DNA of 64,000 bases from Ilyonectria destructans (taxonomy: Eukaryota; Ascomycota; Sordariomycetes; Hypocreales; Nectriaceae). Both the position numbers and the translations under genes were made by a program. The stretch covers positions 992,001 to 1,056,000 of the forward strand of contig JAHEWK010000018.1 in assembly GCA_020740775.1 (NCBI GenBank), written 5' to 3'. The notes beneath the pieces are model-generated. The model saw only the letters and a program-made list of their open reading frames with translations, did not search any database and had not been told where the DNA came from. The stretch's first letter is position 1. Each line of letters opens with the position of its first letter. This document shows positions 9,726 through 21,045 of this stretch, one piece after another.

Positions 9726-10689
9726 TCAGGTAGGTGTTCGGGAGAGTTCAAATCAATGAGGGATTTTAAGGCATCGACTGTGGTCAGTTTGTTAGGTTAT
9801 TGGTTGTTGGTCCAGCAGTGGCCATCCTTGTTTATCTTCTGCTGCGGGGTAGCATCAGGAGGAATAAAAAAGACAGGCGTTGAGGGTAGGGGCTGAAAGG
9901 CACGGGGGAGATTCTTTGTTATTTTCACACGACAGTTTGCGTACAATATGAGTGGCGCAATGAACTAGGACATTACGATAGATCATACATCTAGGATTGC
10001 TAGAACAAGTGAGAATAGTAATCTTATTACCGTTTCAGGACTATCCAAGATCACATAGCTTGTGACGCTGAGCTCCAGCATTCGGCGTATGGCTCCGATT
10101 GTGACGGCGACTGGCTGGCACTGCGACACTCGCATTTCTTTGCCCATATGTCGTATTGGAGGTGAAGGGCTCTCCTGGGAATCTGATGCAGATTTCCTAA
10201 TAGGGGGATAGTTAGAGGGCCTAAATTAGACGCAGTCTCAGTACAAGTGGCTGGGTTTGCGGGATTCCCAAAGCTGCGAGCGACATACTGGAGGAGCGCT
10301 CTTCTATCGACTGGTCAACCTCACGAGTATGATACACCAGGCAACAGCCAGCAAGGCCCCCGACCGCGTACACCAGGTTTGCATCGTAAATGACTGAGTC
10401 TAATATTTTGTGCTTGTGGTCAACTTGAAGCGCATGCCAACTCGCCTCACGTGCGTCAAGCTTCGAGGAGCTGCCAAGGAAGGCATAGATCTGCGTTATG
10501 TAACGCGTCGGCCAGGATTAATTACAGGGGTTACGAGGGTATTTTTTCCAGTATCCCTTCCCCTCCCACCTCCCACGGACGACTTTCTTTTTCCCCTCCC
10601 GACAGCCACATTCCCACTCAACCCTGGCAGCATTCTTGAGCTGATACCATTCTGAGTCTTACATCGTTACGAAACACATTTGTTATAAC
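9726..10689. other. Intergenic region
   Basis: No supported coding region; short frames here have no recognisable protein character. The last ~150 bases are pyrimidine-rich (CCCCTCCCACCTCCC near 10561) and probably form the promoter and leader of the downstream methyltransferase gene. Confidence 0.55.
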
Positions 10690-12264
10690 ATGTCCTCGCC
10701 GGCAGATGAATCGCCTCCAATTGAGCCAACTGCTACTGAACCGCCGGTCGCTCAGGCAGCGGTTGACTTTATCGAAGCTGTCAGACCACCCCCCTTGCCC
10801 CGCAACTATTTAGCCAGTTATTATATTCGAGTTTGTTTTAGCTAACCGAAATGTCTCGTAACTATAGGAGACCGATGCTGACTCTACTTATTCCGCATCG
10901 TAAGTCAAAATGAGGAATGCAGTTACAGTTGGATGTTGCTAATGTAATATAGAACTCAAATCACCGATACAGAATCGCTTCGGTCTTCCATCTTGAATTA
11001 TAAATGGGAAAATGGCAGGCGATATCATGCATACGGGGATGGCTCTTACTGGTAAGTGTTTTAACATCGACGAAGTCGCCTATACGTTCTGACCCTGTCA
11101 ATAGGGGACCAAATGATGAGCGTCAACAGGAAGCCGAAGACCTGATGCAAGTTTTGTCCAGCTCGTACAGTTGAGGCTCCGTCTAACTTGGCGTTAGGCA
11201 TGAGGTTTTCCGCATTGTTCTAGGCGGCGACATTTATAAAGCACCAATTGGCGACAACCCACAGGTCTGTTCCTTTATTGCCTTGCTCTATTTCACCATA
11301 ACTTACGAGAAACCAGACTGTGCTAGATATCGGCTGCGGTACGGGAATCTGGGCCATGTGAGTCCTTGGCTTGACTTGTGAATCCCAAGTCAGACGTTAT
11401 TAACACTATCTAGTGAATTCGCAGATTTGCACCCATCGGCTGATGTTCTTGGCATCGACCTTTCCCCCATCCAGCCAACCTTCGTCCCGCCTAACTGCAG
11501 GTTTGAGGTAGACGACATTAACAAGGAATGGACGTTCGAAGAGAATAAGTTTGACTTTATCCACATTCGATACATGACAGGCACTGTTCCAGACTGGCCT
11601 GAACTTCTCAGAGAAGCGCAAAGGTTAGCCCCCATCTGCAAAAGGTCCCAACGCCTCCTTGCTAGAGTATTCTGATTCCCTGAATAGGCACCTCAAACCT
11701 GGTGGCTGGATTGAGCATGTTGAACTATGGGGAGATGCGAGGTGCGACGATGACACTCTTCGCTCCGACTCTCCTCTTGTGACATGGGTGGGACTCTTCA
11801 AAGAGGTCGGCAAAATACTAGGCAAGCCATTCTTTTGGAACTCGGCCAACGCCTTCAAAAAGGCTGGCCTCGAGAATGTCACCGAGCATGTGGTCAAAGT
11901 GCCAATTGGCACATGGGCAAAGGACAAGAACCTCAAGCAGTGGGGTGCATGGAATCGCCAATACTTATTGCAAGGTCTTGAAGGTTTCGGCCTTCGTGCC
12001 TTGACAGAACTTTTAGGAGTAAGTGCAGCACCAATCTTGCTCTAGTCGCCATATTGGACACCGGGCTAATAGGATAATCTATAGTGGGAGTATGAAAAGG
12101 CGCAAGTCTTTCTTGCCAATTTGCGCAAGGAGATTTTGGACCCTAAGCTTCATTCGTATGTTCTGGTGTAAGTGTATTGTGCGTTTCTGATGTGCCTTGA
12201 GCTGAAAGTGCTGACTATATTTATTTATAGAACTGCTGTATATGCACAGAAACCCGTGGTATAA
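10690..12264 (+). CDS. LaeA-like SAM-dependent methyltransferase
   Basis: Ten exons joined in frame give 359 residues: 10690-10830, 10868-10899, 10953-11051, 11105-11146, 11198-11264, 11317-11357, 11414-11623, 11688-12018, 12085-12167 and 12231-12264. All introns are GT-AG except the fourth (11147-11197), which begins GCAAGT and ends AG; only this choice restores the family sequence EDLMHEVFR. Family marks: a disordered acidic N-terminus, then RSSILNYKWENGRRYHAYG, the SAM-binding motif I VLDIGCGTGIWAIEFA, DLSPIQPTFVPPNC, and HLKPGGWIEHVE. Fungal members include regulators of secondary metabolism such as LaeA and many uncharacterised paralogues; this one is likely a paralogue, since no biosynthetic cluster adjoins it. 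The short third to sixth exons make automatic gene models prone to error. Confidence 0.88.
11147..11197 (+). other. GC-AG intron inside the methyltransferase gene
   Basis: Donor GCAAGT, branch site GTCTAAC, acceptor GTTAG, 51 bases. With the codon split as AT|G the flanking exons read ...EAEDLM|HEVFRIVLGG, matching the usual family sequence. No GT donor nearby gives an open frame: using the next GT (CAA|GTTTTG) leads straight into GCA TGA. Confidence 0.8.
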
Positions 12265-12279
12265 GTAACCTTTAGTATT

Positions 12280-13705
12280 TTAGCATACCGTCATCAAAGG
12301 CAAGGAGTGGTAAAAAACCCGAGCCAAAGAGAGCTGGTAATCCCTGAACATGACGCCAAAGAGCTCCTTGTTGCAGTTGTATGCCTTAGCATGAATGATA
12401 CCCGGTTGGCGTGAGTCTGGGTGACCTGGATTGGAGGTTCGAGTCGGCTTAGCCTTGATATTATAGGTGCTGACATCGCGGAGAAGATGGGATCGAAAGA
12501 TCGTATGTACCATCAAGTCGTTGGGGGCGATCTCTGCAAGCCGTCTATGACATGTTTGATGCACTTGCTCTTCCATAGAAACGTCCATCGTTCTTCATGT
12601 TTTGACGATGGAGCGTCGCTCACGTAGTCCCGTACCCCAATATCAAGCCAACATGAGCGTATGTCCAGTTGGTTGGGTTCAAGGCCAGCGAGAACTACGT
12701 CACGAAACAAAGTTATTGTGTCGTGGAGAGTTGGCCGAACAAAGGTATTCTTGAGATCGTGGGCCTGAAAGATTAAGCGTGGGTCCCGAAAGTAGGCAAT
12801 TGCCTCTCCTCTCCGAGTATGGATCCGGGCCGAGTTCGCCTTCTGTACAATGGAAGCCCAGAAGCGAGAGAGGTTCTCGGTAGGAATGCCATATGCTAAG
12901 CGAAAGGTCCGGTTTTCATCATGTTCGCTCCAACGGCCCACACCTGGTTTTTTGCGGAAGGAACGAGACTTAGCATATGCGATATCGTACACGCGGGGAA
13001 TTTCCTGCAGAACGGAGTCGGGGATGGTCTCGTACGCCGCCGGGATGGTGATTTTAACGTAAAGGTCTGGCTGCCGCTCTGACTAGAGACTGTTGGATGA
13101 AGCTGACGTCCTAGAGGGAGCTGCAATGGCTTCGTTGGTGGTGAGATGATGCTTGTACGGAGCTAGGAAGTAAAGGTGAAAGTCATTTGGAGACCTGATG
13201 GCGTGGAACTTTGGGTGTTTGGCCTTCCTGGAATTCACCACGCGAACCACAACGAGCTTCCAAGTTACTGCTCCAGCCGCAATGGAAATCCCACGCCGTA
13301 CCCCAGAAACGCGTCAATGTAAATGCCAAATCTGTCTGCCTCGAGCAAAATAGAGAGAAACTTGACACCGATGCTGCCTGAAACTGCCGTTAAGCCGTCG
13401 AGTTCCTCCGAGTTTTGAATTTTGTGAGGGTGGAAGATAGATGCAACAGACATGGGAAAGTTTGTTCCGTGGCGCGTCCACGTCTTACTCCCAGCATAAC
13501 CAACGAGCGAGGTGATGTCCTGCTTCACTCCGAACGAAATGTTTACCTTTACACCAGATAGCGACTGAAGACCCAGGTTGCCCAAGTTGACATTTCCGCA
13601 GCCTGCACGCATCATCTTTAGATGGACAACTGATACCTTATGTCTATTGGGTGAATGAATTACAACTGCGGTATCACCAAGTGTCTTAGCTATTGCCCTT
13701 GTAAC
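12280..13705 (-). pseudogene. Multiply broken gene of unrecognised fungal family
   Basis: Pieces in different frames of the minus strand follow each other without gaps as one protein. From about 13705 it reads VTRAIAKTLGDTAVVIHS...ILLEADRFGIYIDAFLGYG, changes frame at about 13268 (GAG CAG TAA, where one missing base would give GAG CAG GTA ACT TGG), continues as VTWKLVVVRVVNSRKAKHPK, meets an in-frame TAG at 13083-13085, continues SERQPDLYVKITIPAAYET...RFWASIVQKANSARI, then changes frame again near 12540 and ends as RDVSTYNIKAKPTRT...KELFGVMFRDYQ. Two frame breaks and one stop in otherwise protein-like sequence show a dead gene. I do not recognise the family or its function. Confidence 0.75.
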
Positions 13706-13815
13706 TTAATTCTGAATGTTGCACTATTGACTCTCGTTCCTAAGGTACTTCAGCGCTTCTTGAAGCCAACAAGACCGCGAAACCCGCTATCGTAGGCAAT
13801 GCATACTTGGCGACA

Positions 13816-15537
13816 TCAACAGATGACGATCCGTTTCGCACTGAGGGAGGCGTCCTCCCACCGACGATTATACTCTGCCACTTGCGAGTCATTCATGATC
13901 AGCCGGAACGTGTCACTAGGGAAGGCATCCGTAAGATCTTGTGCCGATCCAGCCATGCGCCATTCCGAGCCACAAGGTCGCAGGATGATGTTCCGCGAAG
14001 CCCCGTGAAGAATATACACCTGATCGCCGTTTTGCACATCACCAAGACAGCGGAAGACTACTCCGTCATCGCCTAGAGCCAGATAGGATGCTATGAGAAC
14101 CGAAGAGAGTTGCAGGGAAAACGATACGGCATCCTGGAGATCTTGAAAGCGTCCTGTAGGCGCCTTGCCGATTCTGTCTGTATCGCACAGCAGCCCCAGC
14201 CATGTCTCATATTCAGGCGATGATGGTTCCGTCCTACCGATGCTCAGGGATTTGATCAAGGTGTTCAAAGTTGCTTCAGGTAATTCTTTTAAGTTCGGCG
14301 AGTGCGGGAACAGCGCTCGCGTGACAACCGATAACAGACTGAGAATCTTGTCTACCATCCAATCAATTTCAACCTCGGGCTCAGTAATCCCGTCTGCCGG
14401 TTTGATGTCCCTGAGAGTATCGGGTGGTGTTGCAGTGACGATGGTTGAGAGTAATAGACCTTCGGCCTCGATCTTGGTATTGTCGTCGAGGAACCTCAGG
14501 TGTGCTCTATTCCCAAGTCCAAATTGAGGAGGATATGTTTTCGCCCAGTCCGGGACCCATGTAGGCCAACCGTCGTAGCGGTCCCAAGAGCGCGCACCAA
14601 GAATGTCGAATGCTCTGCCGTACCTCAGCAGATAGATGGCGTACTGTTGGAAAACAACCTTTGGGGGCTTATTGAAATCTAGATAGAATTCTGCCGGGAT
14701 TGCCTTGCTTTGTAGGAGGCCTCCAATGCCGTAAAATCGATCAGACTGCTCAGAGCACTCGAACGAAGACACCCAGCCGAGATATATGGCGATTTCTTCC
14801 GGGAGCGTGATACCACGCAACTCGGTGATGTTCAAAGTCCGGTACTCCATTATCTCCGCGAGTCTTCTCACACCTGGAAGCTCAAGCGGTAGAAGCTGTG
14901 AGGTTCTCTGGAGTGCCTGTATTGGCGAAATCAAGGTGAGGAGGGGAACTGCCAAGTCGCCGCCCAGGACCAGACGTGACGTCAAGTTCCCGAGCACAGC
15001 TTCCTGGACGACCCATACTCGCGAGAACCATGGCCGTTCCAATAGTTTCTTGAGGTTCCCGAGCCCGCACGACTGTATTACAGAACACTGTCGACACGGC
15101 TCGGGCTGGCCTGGTACGCAATCAAGGTTGGTGAGTCCAAGGTCCAGTGCGACATCCAATGCGTCGACGATGGCTTCTCGCTGTAGATCTCCGGCATCCC
15201 CCAGCCATATAAGCACCCAACCAGCACAACTATAAATCTCCTTCATTTTGGGAAGCTCCTTGCTCTTCTCCTCATTAGACCCTTGATTGATGCAGACCGC
15301 ATCTGAGGATGAACGATGTGTTGTCGCGGGCGGGCAGCAGGTCGAGTCCGATCTGCCGGCGCTTGGCCCGGGGAGTTGCCGTGCCTCGTCCGAGATTATC
15401 AAAGAAGGAATCGGCTTCGTCCCGTTTGCCAGCGGTGAAGAGGTGCACGAGGTCGTCCCCTCGGCCCGTCGAAGGGGTGCGTGGGGCCGCGGTTTCGTCC
15501 TGGAAGAGGAGGTATACGCGGGTGCTTTGGGCTTCAA
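13816..15537 (-). CDS. HET-domain protein, N-terminus missing or disrupted
   Basis: A 573-codon open frame. HET proteins act in heterokaryon (vegetative) incompatibility and related cell-death responses. The second HET block is clear (DAVCINQGSNEEKSKEL...IYSCAGWVLIWLGDAG), as is the third (ERPWFSRVWVVQEAVLG), followed by the usual long variable C-terminus (FDILGARSWDRYDGWPTWVPDWA). The first block (LSY-x-WG) is not visible upstream. The frame has no ATG before about codon 97, so its start is unsupported; an ATG at 15586 opens a different frame (to 15275) that runs past the same region. Either an intron or frame break near 15310 is unresolved, or the gene is 5'-truncated. The converging D-amino-acid oxidase gene follows without a clear promoter region for this gene. 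Confidence 0.65.
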   Translation of the reverse strand: MKPKAPAYTSSSRTKPRPHAPLRRAEGTTSCTSSPLANGTKPIPSLIISDEARQLPGPSAGRSDSTCCPPATTHRSSSDAVCINQGSNEEKSKELPKMKEIYSCAGWVLIWLGDAGDLQREAIVDALDVALDLGLTNLDCVPGQPEPCRQCSVIQSCGLGNLKKLLERPWFSRVWVVQEAVLGNLTSRLVLGGDLAVPLLTLISPIQALQRTSQLLPLELPGVRRLAEIMEYRTLNITELRGITLPEEIAIYLGWVSSFECSEQSDRFYGIGGLLQSKAIPAEFYLDFNKPPKVVFQQYAIYLLRYGRAFDILGARSWDRYDGWPTWVPDWAKTYPPQFGLGNRAHLRFLDDNTKIEAEGLLLSTIVTATPPDTLRDIKPADGITEPEVEIDWMVDKILSLLSVVTRALFPHSPNLKELPEATLNTLIKSLSIGRTEPSSPEYETWLGLLCDTDRIGKAPTGRFQDLQDAVSFSLQLSSVLIASYLALGDDGVVFRCLGDVQNGDQVYILHGASRNIILRPCGSEWRMAGSAQDLTDAFPSDTFRLIMNDSQVAEYNRRWEDASLSAKRIVIC

Positions 15538-15630
15538 TCATACAAGATGGCTCCAGCTTCCATGCACAATTCATTTCGGCAATCATCTAAAAATAGTTCT
15601 ATATTCTAGACTACTATACATCCGTCTAAC

Positions 15631-16828
15631 TCAAAGCTTTGACACTGTCGAAGCACCCTTTTCAAGGGATTCCATCAACAACTTAACACCATGCTCGGCC
15701 ATTCCCCTAGAAATTTGTTAGCCTGTTTGTTTCCTAGATTCCAAATGTCATCAACTCACCATGAGGCTTGGTACCCAGCGCCCGAAGCACCGTAGTTGTG
15801 CACGACGAATCCTCTCTGTCTCTTTTCGATCTCAATCCTTGGGCCTCCCTTTCTGTTCGGCCTCAACCCAACGCCATGCTTGATCACCTTCAGATCCTCA
15901 GGTCTCCCCAATTCCGGAGCAAGTGCGCAGCATCGTTTCATAATGTCTTTGGCGAAATCAGGGTTGGCTTTTCCGTCCCAGTTCCCGTCCTCTCGACATC
16001 CGCCAAGTACAATGCCACCGGCAAGGGGCCTTTGAAAGACGTATGTAGTGTCGTTGTCAACTCGACGTGGTGACCGGAAGTACATTCTCTTCAGGGGTTG
16101 GATGGGCTGCTCAACGAGAACTGTCTGTCCCCGAGTGGGATACATCTCTTTGTCATTTACACCGCCAAGACTGTATGAACCAAGACCAGTGCAGTTGAAT
16201 ACGGCCGTGACTTGCGGCGAAAGGAAAGCTTGGTCAACAGCATCGACAGCTTGGCGGACAAGTTGAACATCAGCATTTCGGCATTTGGCAAATAACCTGT
16301 GGGAGGTTAGAAACAAGGTGATTAAGAAGAAGATGTTTTGAGTTCATACCATTGCAAGTAAACCTGCGTGTTGATGACGAAAGTGGACGGGACATCCAAC
16401 CCAAATACTGCACCGTGCGGCAACTCGTCGCCACCGACGGGAACCAAGCCTCCAGCGAGCTCGTCGTACCAAACCTTTCCAGTGTCTTTGCTCAGAATCT
16501 CTGCATCTTCAATCTTCTGATCAAAGATCATTCTCAACGGCGAAGACTGAATGCCAGCTTCTGGGTGCTGCTCAGAAATGGTCTGGAATCTCCCAAAGGT
16601 AACTCGGTCAAATGACTCCAGGAGCCCATTGTCATTCGCCGACGAGCACCAATTTCCCCCTGCCCATGGCGAGCAATATTCCACATCATAATCTCCTGGA
16701 AAATGCTTCGCGACGATGACGATCTTGGATGATGGAAATTTTTCACGAATCGTCAATGCCGTTGAAAGGCCAATGACACCAGCCCCGAGGACGACGAGGG
16801 AAGGCGACTGTGACTCCGTGGAAGCCAT
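15631..16828 (-). CDS. Peroxisomal D-amino-acid (or D-aspartate) oxidase
   Basis: Three exons: 16828-16350, 16296-15760 and 15706-15631, with GTATGA/CCCACAG and GTGAGT/TTCTAG introns; the joined frame gives 363 residues. The enzyme oxidises D-amino acids with FAD, producing a 2-oxo acid, ammonia and hydrogen peroxide. The FAD-binding Rossmann motif VVLGAGVIGLSTAL is at residues 11-24. The family signature GVGLRPNRKGGPRIE and VHNYGASGAGYQASW lie near the C-terminus. The last three residues are SKL, a type 1 peroxisomal targeting signal, and they come entirely from the small third exon, which supports that splice. Whether it prefers neutral D-amino acids or D-aspartate cannot be told from sequence by eye. 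Confidence 0.92.
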
Positions 16829-18063
16829 GATTAGTAAAGCCAGTGTCTTAGACGGCTAAATGCTGTAGTGGATAATTAAACGTGTATCCAGTCTGTGCAG
16901 TCCAGGACAGGTCTGTGGCTTGGGCGGTGGTGCCGTCGTCTGGCGGGGTGAGCGATAAACGTCCTACAATGATGCAATGTGTAACCGGAGCGGTTTCGGA
17001 CTCACCGGTCTTTGGTCGACCAGCCTATCAAGCGTCAAGATCCATGTGGGCCAATCTGGCGGCCAGAGGGCAGAAAGTCCGCGCGACGTCCACTTCTTTG
17101 GAGGAAGTGACGATAACGCTAATGCAAGTCAGCAGCGTGTGAACCCAAGGATCAAGATAGAATGGTGAGGTGAGAATTGCAAAACACTGTGAGGAAATAA
17201 ATTGCTTAAAACTATAATGCACACAATCGCAGGATAGCGGTTATAACAAGACATCTACCATGTACCAATTGAGGATAATTTACCTTGTATTTCGTCCTCG
17301 CCCTCTGTAGCATCAATTCCGCTGAAACGAGAGCCCTTCTCTATTCATCTTATGAGTCGACATACACGGATATGTCCACGGATTGAGGAACATAGGTCTG
17401 ATAATAAGATGCTTACGCAAGTACCTAGGTGCCTACAAGGCTTTCCTTCCCGTTTCTCCTTTGTCGTACAAAATGCAATTAGCATCGCACACGTCACAGC
17501 AGTAGCTTGTTGTCTTGTGCGCGACCCATCTCCTCCAATAGGTGTGGAGTACGAAGACACTTCTTAATAGTTACAAAGTGTATAAGAAAGACAAGCCTAC
17601 GTGTCACCATCGTACCGCCGCTGTACCGCCGGCAATTTTGAATTGCTCTTTATTTCAACCGGTTTGTCCGGCAAAGACGGAAGCAAGGGAGTCTGATCCG
17701 ATGACTTCACATGCGTGTCTCATCGATGAGACATTCAAAAGTTCCATCGTCCGTCCCCTTGACCGCAAGCAAGTCACCACAACAGGAAGGTCAAATAACA
17801 GTATATTACCCTGGCTTCCTAGCGAAGTCCGGCATTCCTAGCTCCTTGCATGTACCAGTTCCATCTCGACACACGGTCTCCCAACCCGGTGCCTTGTACT
17901 TGCACACAAGTCCTATTCGCACACAAAATTGACGTCTCTGTGAACTAGAAAGCTGATTGAGCAAAGCCTGCCTGGGATACATACTAGAAAGAAAAGCTTA
18001 GAGTAGTTGCTCTGCTTCCATTCACCCTACAGTCGCCAAACTTCATTTCAGAAACGGTCCAAC
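16829..18063. other. Divergent intergenic region
   Basis: Separates the oxidase (leftward) from the methyltransferase (rightward). No coding stretch that I can support and no repeat structure noticed over its 1.2 kb. Confidence 0.6.
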
Positions 18064-18759
18064 ATGGCAACCCAAGCGGAAAAGTCACAGCTGAGGATCG
18101 TCCCAGCGGATATAAAGCAGCAACACATGGAAGCATACGACATTATCGCTGAAAAGTACAATGCCTGGACAACACAATACGATCACAGGCGACTCTCGAA
18201 CCTTGCCGAGCTCTACGCCAAAGTTCCCCAACTTGCAGCTAACGAGGGTTCAGTCAGAGTTCTAGAACTCGGCTGCGGAAGCGGATTTCCAGTGATGGAC
18301 AAGCTCCTTGCAGACAACCCAAATCTCACCGTCATAGCGAATGACATGTCGTCGAAGCAAATAGATCTCGCCCAACAAAACCTCGCGCCCTACGCTCCAC
18401 GCGTGGAATTTGCACCAGGGGACATGGCCAACCTCACATTCCCGTTAGATTCCTTCGACGCGGTCATCGCACTTTACAGCTTTTTGCATCTGCCGTTGGA
18501 CGAACAGGCTACGATGATTGCTACAATACAAAAATGGCTTCGCCCTGGAGGTTGCTTGCTAGCAAATTTTCCCAAGGACGACGTCGCATGGAAGGTATGG
18601 GACCTGTGGCTGGATGAAGGAATCGCGATATGGCACACGGGCTTGGGAGTTGAGGGAACGGTGAAGATGGTGACGGAGAAGGGGTTGGAAGTTGAGAAGG
18701 CTGAGGTGGAGGGTGATGGGACACAGATATTCCTGTGGGTGATTGCAAGAAAGAAGTAA
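18064..18759 (+). CDS. Class I SAM-dependent methyltransferase
   Basis: Single exon, 231 residues. I chose the ATG at 18064 because it sits in a good context (CCAACATGGC); the frame is open 19 codons further upstream but without an ATG. Motif I is VLELGCGSGFPVMD at about residues 66-79, followed by an acidic turn (VIANDMSSKQIDLA), the post-motif GDMANLTFPLDSFDAVIALY and LRPGGCLLANFP. This is the Methyltransf_25/11 type fold, with a short N-terminal helix region (HMEAYDIIAEKYNAW). The methyl acceptor cannot be deduced; small-molecule methylation is the usual role of this group. Confidence 0.85.
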   Translation: MATQAEKSQLRIVPADIKQQHMEAYDIIAEKYNAWTTQYDHRRLSNLAELYAKVPQLAANEGSVRVLELGCGSGFPVMDKLLADNPNLTVIANDMSSKQIDLAQQNLAPYAPRVEFAPGDMANLTFPLDSFDAVIALYSFLHLPLDEQATMIATIQKWLRPGGCLLANFPKDDVAWKVWDLWLDEGIAIWHTGLGVEGTVKMVTEKGLEVEKAEVEGDGTQIFLWVIARKK

Positions 18760-19395
18760 CTTAAGTGGTAGATTCTATTCTAAACCAAGAAACGAAGGCT
18801 TCAATTCACACCGAGTTCTGATCTATCGGCATTCTTAATGCTCGGACATACTCGGACACGGCTGTAGGGTAGGCATCGTGATTCATAATAGTTGCATGAT
18901 TTATTGTGGGCCGGAGGTCTCGCTTCCGGCGTCAACAAAAACACACTCTCCGAGCGTTCCGTCGACGCGGATTCTGGCTTCCTCCTTTTCTGTTGGGGTG
19001 GCCTGAGGCAGAAAGAAAGCAAGACCCTTGGCTGCATGTCGTATTCGTTCTGCCTCGCATCTCGATACCCGCTTAAGGGGCACAGATGAACCAATCAAAC
19101 CAGCTCCGTCCTGTCTAGAGCTGTATCGGGCATGGCCGGGAGGCAATTGACTCCTTCTATTGGATGCGGATATTAGCTGTGGGGAAGCAAATGACATATT
19201 TCGTACTCGGGTCCAGTTTTTCGGCTTGAATGTTAAGATTGCGACGTGGTTATCAATCGATATCCCTTCCTTTGGAGCTTCCCTCGGCCAGAAGCATGTC
19301 TTTCAAAACTCTTCCCGCCGACTTCGACCTCATGAGCCAGTCGTAGATTGAAGCCAATTGCGCCCCGCCGACTTCTATTCCTCTTTCGGATCAGA
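18760..19395. other. Intergenic region
   Basis: 3' region of the methyltransferase and promoter of the sterol desaturase. No supported gene. Confidence 0.55.
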
Positions 19396-19428
19396 GGCAA
19401 CTCCAAGGCAACTCCAAGGTCACTCCAA
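19396..19428. repeat. 11-bp direct repeat in the 5' leader of the sterol desaturase gene
   Basis: Three full copies of GG(C/T)(A/C)ACTCCAA in tandem, with a partial fourth running up to the ATG at 19436. It sits in the presumed leader. Likely replication slippage; an effect on translation is unproven. Confidence 0.75.
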
Positions 19429-19435
19429 GGTCACC

Positions 19436-20500
19436 ATGGACGCCATTCTCGAAATCGCAGACTACTTTGTCTTTGACAAGGCCTACGCGAGCGTCTTCCC
19501 TGCGCCTGTCTTCACCGACAATGCTACCATTTCATCGTCATCGTCGCCCGATTCTCTCTTCCCCGCGTCCATCGCATCTGCGATCCCCCGCGATGACATC
19601 TACCGCCAATGTTTGTCTCTTTTCCTGATTGCCAGCTTCGGCGCCGCCTTTATTTACACCGTGTCCGCGTCCCTGTCATACTACTTCATCTTTGACCGCC
19701 GCTTGGAACATCATCCGCGTTTCCTGAAGAACCAGATCCGCATGGAGGTCAATTCCTCCTTCTTTGCGATTCCCATCATTTCCGTTCTCACTATCCCCTT
19801 CTTCCTCGCCGAGGTGCGCGGCAAGAGCTTGCTCTACACGAGCATAGACGAATATGGCTGGACCTGGGTTGTTGTCTCGACCCTGTTGTACGGCATCTTC
19901 AACGACATCGGCATTTACTGGATTCATCGCCTGGAGCATCACCCGAGCATTTACAAATATGTTCATAAACCCCACCACAAATGGATTAGTACGTCATGGC
20001 ATTTTTATCCATCCTCGTATGACCAGCGAGCTGACCAGACCACCAGTCCCAACGCCCTGGGCCGCCATTGCGTTCCATCCCCTTGATGGTTACGTCCAAT
20101 CCTTGCCGTATCAGTGAGTACTCATTTGACATGTGATTAATCGAGCATTGTTCGCTAACTAGGTTACAGTGTTTTCGTCTTCATTTGCCCCATGCAGAAG
20201 TATCTGTACATGGTGCTCTTTGCTTGTGTCCAAATCTGGACCATCCTCATTCATGACGGTGACATGATCACTGGACACTGGCTGGAAAAGTTCATCAACA
20301 GCCCAGCCCACCACACCCTCCACCACATGTACTTTACGTGCAACTACGGACAGTACTTTACCTGGGCCGACAACTACTGGGACTCTCACAAGGCTCCTCG
20401 GCCCGACCTGGACCCTATCCACGACGCCCTGAAGGTTATGCGAGAGAAGGGGTTGGTGGATGAGAACGATCAACCCATTGCGAAGCCAAAGACCCAGTAG
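19436..20500 (+). CDS. erg3: C-5 sterol desaturase (ERG3-like)
   Basis: Three exons, 19436-19988, 20047-20113 and 20170-20500, giving 316 residues in frame. The enzyme introduces the C-5(6) double bond during ergosterol synthesis in the ER membrane, using a di-iron centre. The histidine boxes of the fatty-acid-hydroxylase superfamily are present: HRLEHH, HKPHHKW just before the first intron, and HHTLHHMYF in the last exon, with several hydrophobic helices between (for example LFLIASFGAAFIYTVSASL). The second junction yields SLPYHVFVF, as in family members. The first junction reads KWI-I-PTPW where V-P-T-P is more common, a conservative change. Fungi often carry two paralogues; which one this is cannot be said. 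Confidence 0.88.
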
Positions 20501-21045
20501 ACCTCCATTACGACAGGTTTATCCTGTATCGACCCAACGACTTCTCGGGTGCTTCTAGAGAAGTACACATGGGCTCTATGCCCGCTAATTTGAATCGAAC
20601 GTGTCTGTCCGGGACGAGGCACTCGATCACCGAGATGGACAGGTCAGACGCTGTCCCGGATGCTTAAGGAGCTACGAAGTCTTACCGGATGCTCCAAGTT
20701 GTTTGCATTGCGTTACGCCGGACGAATTGGTTAGCATGGTTAGGAGTATTTGGCATTACCAGAGAAATTTACTTCCCTGAATGCGGCGAAAAGCGGATGT
20801 TTCCAGCTGGGAATTTGGCTGGATTTAGTTGGGTCCATCCATGGCGATGTCCACAACGATAGGAAGGTGGAATTGATTGGCGGGCTCGGGTCGTCCGGTG
20901 TGACTCTAGTCGTCTGACCGCCTTCCTCTTTAGGTCTTGCATCTGGACCTTTGTATATACAAAGCATGTTCTGTACATAAGTTCGTTGTTTCAACCTTTG
21001 AAATAAAATTTTAATGATAGAAAGCTTCTCAAAGTGGTGCCAACA
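20501..21045. other. Intergenic region
   Basis: 3' region of the sterol desaturase and promoter of the acetyltransferase gene. No supported gene. Confidence 0.6.
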
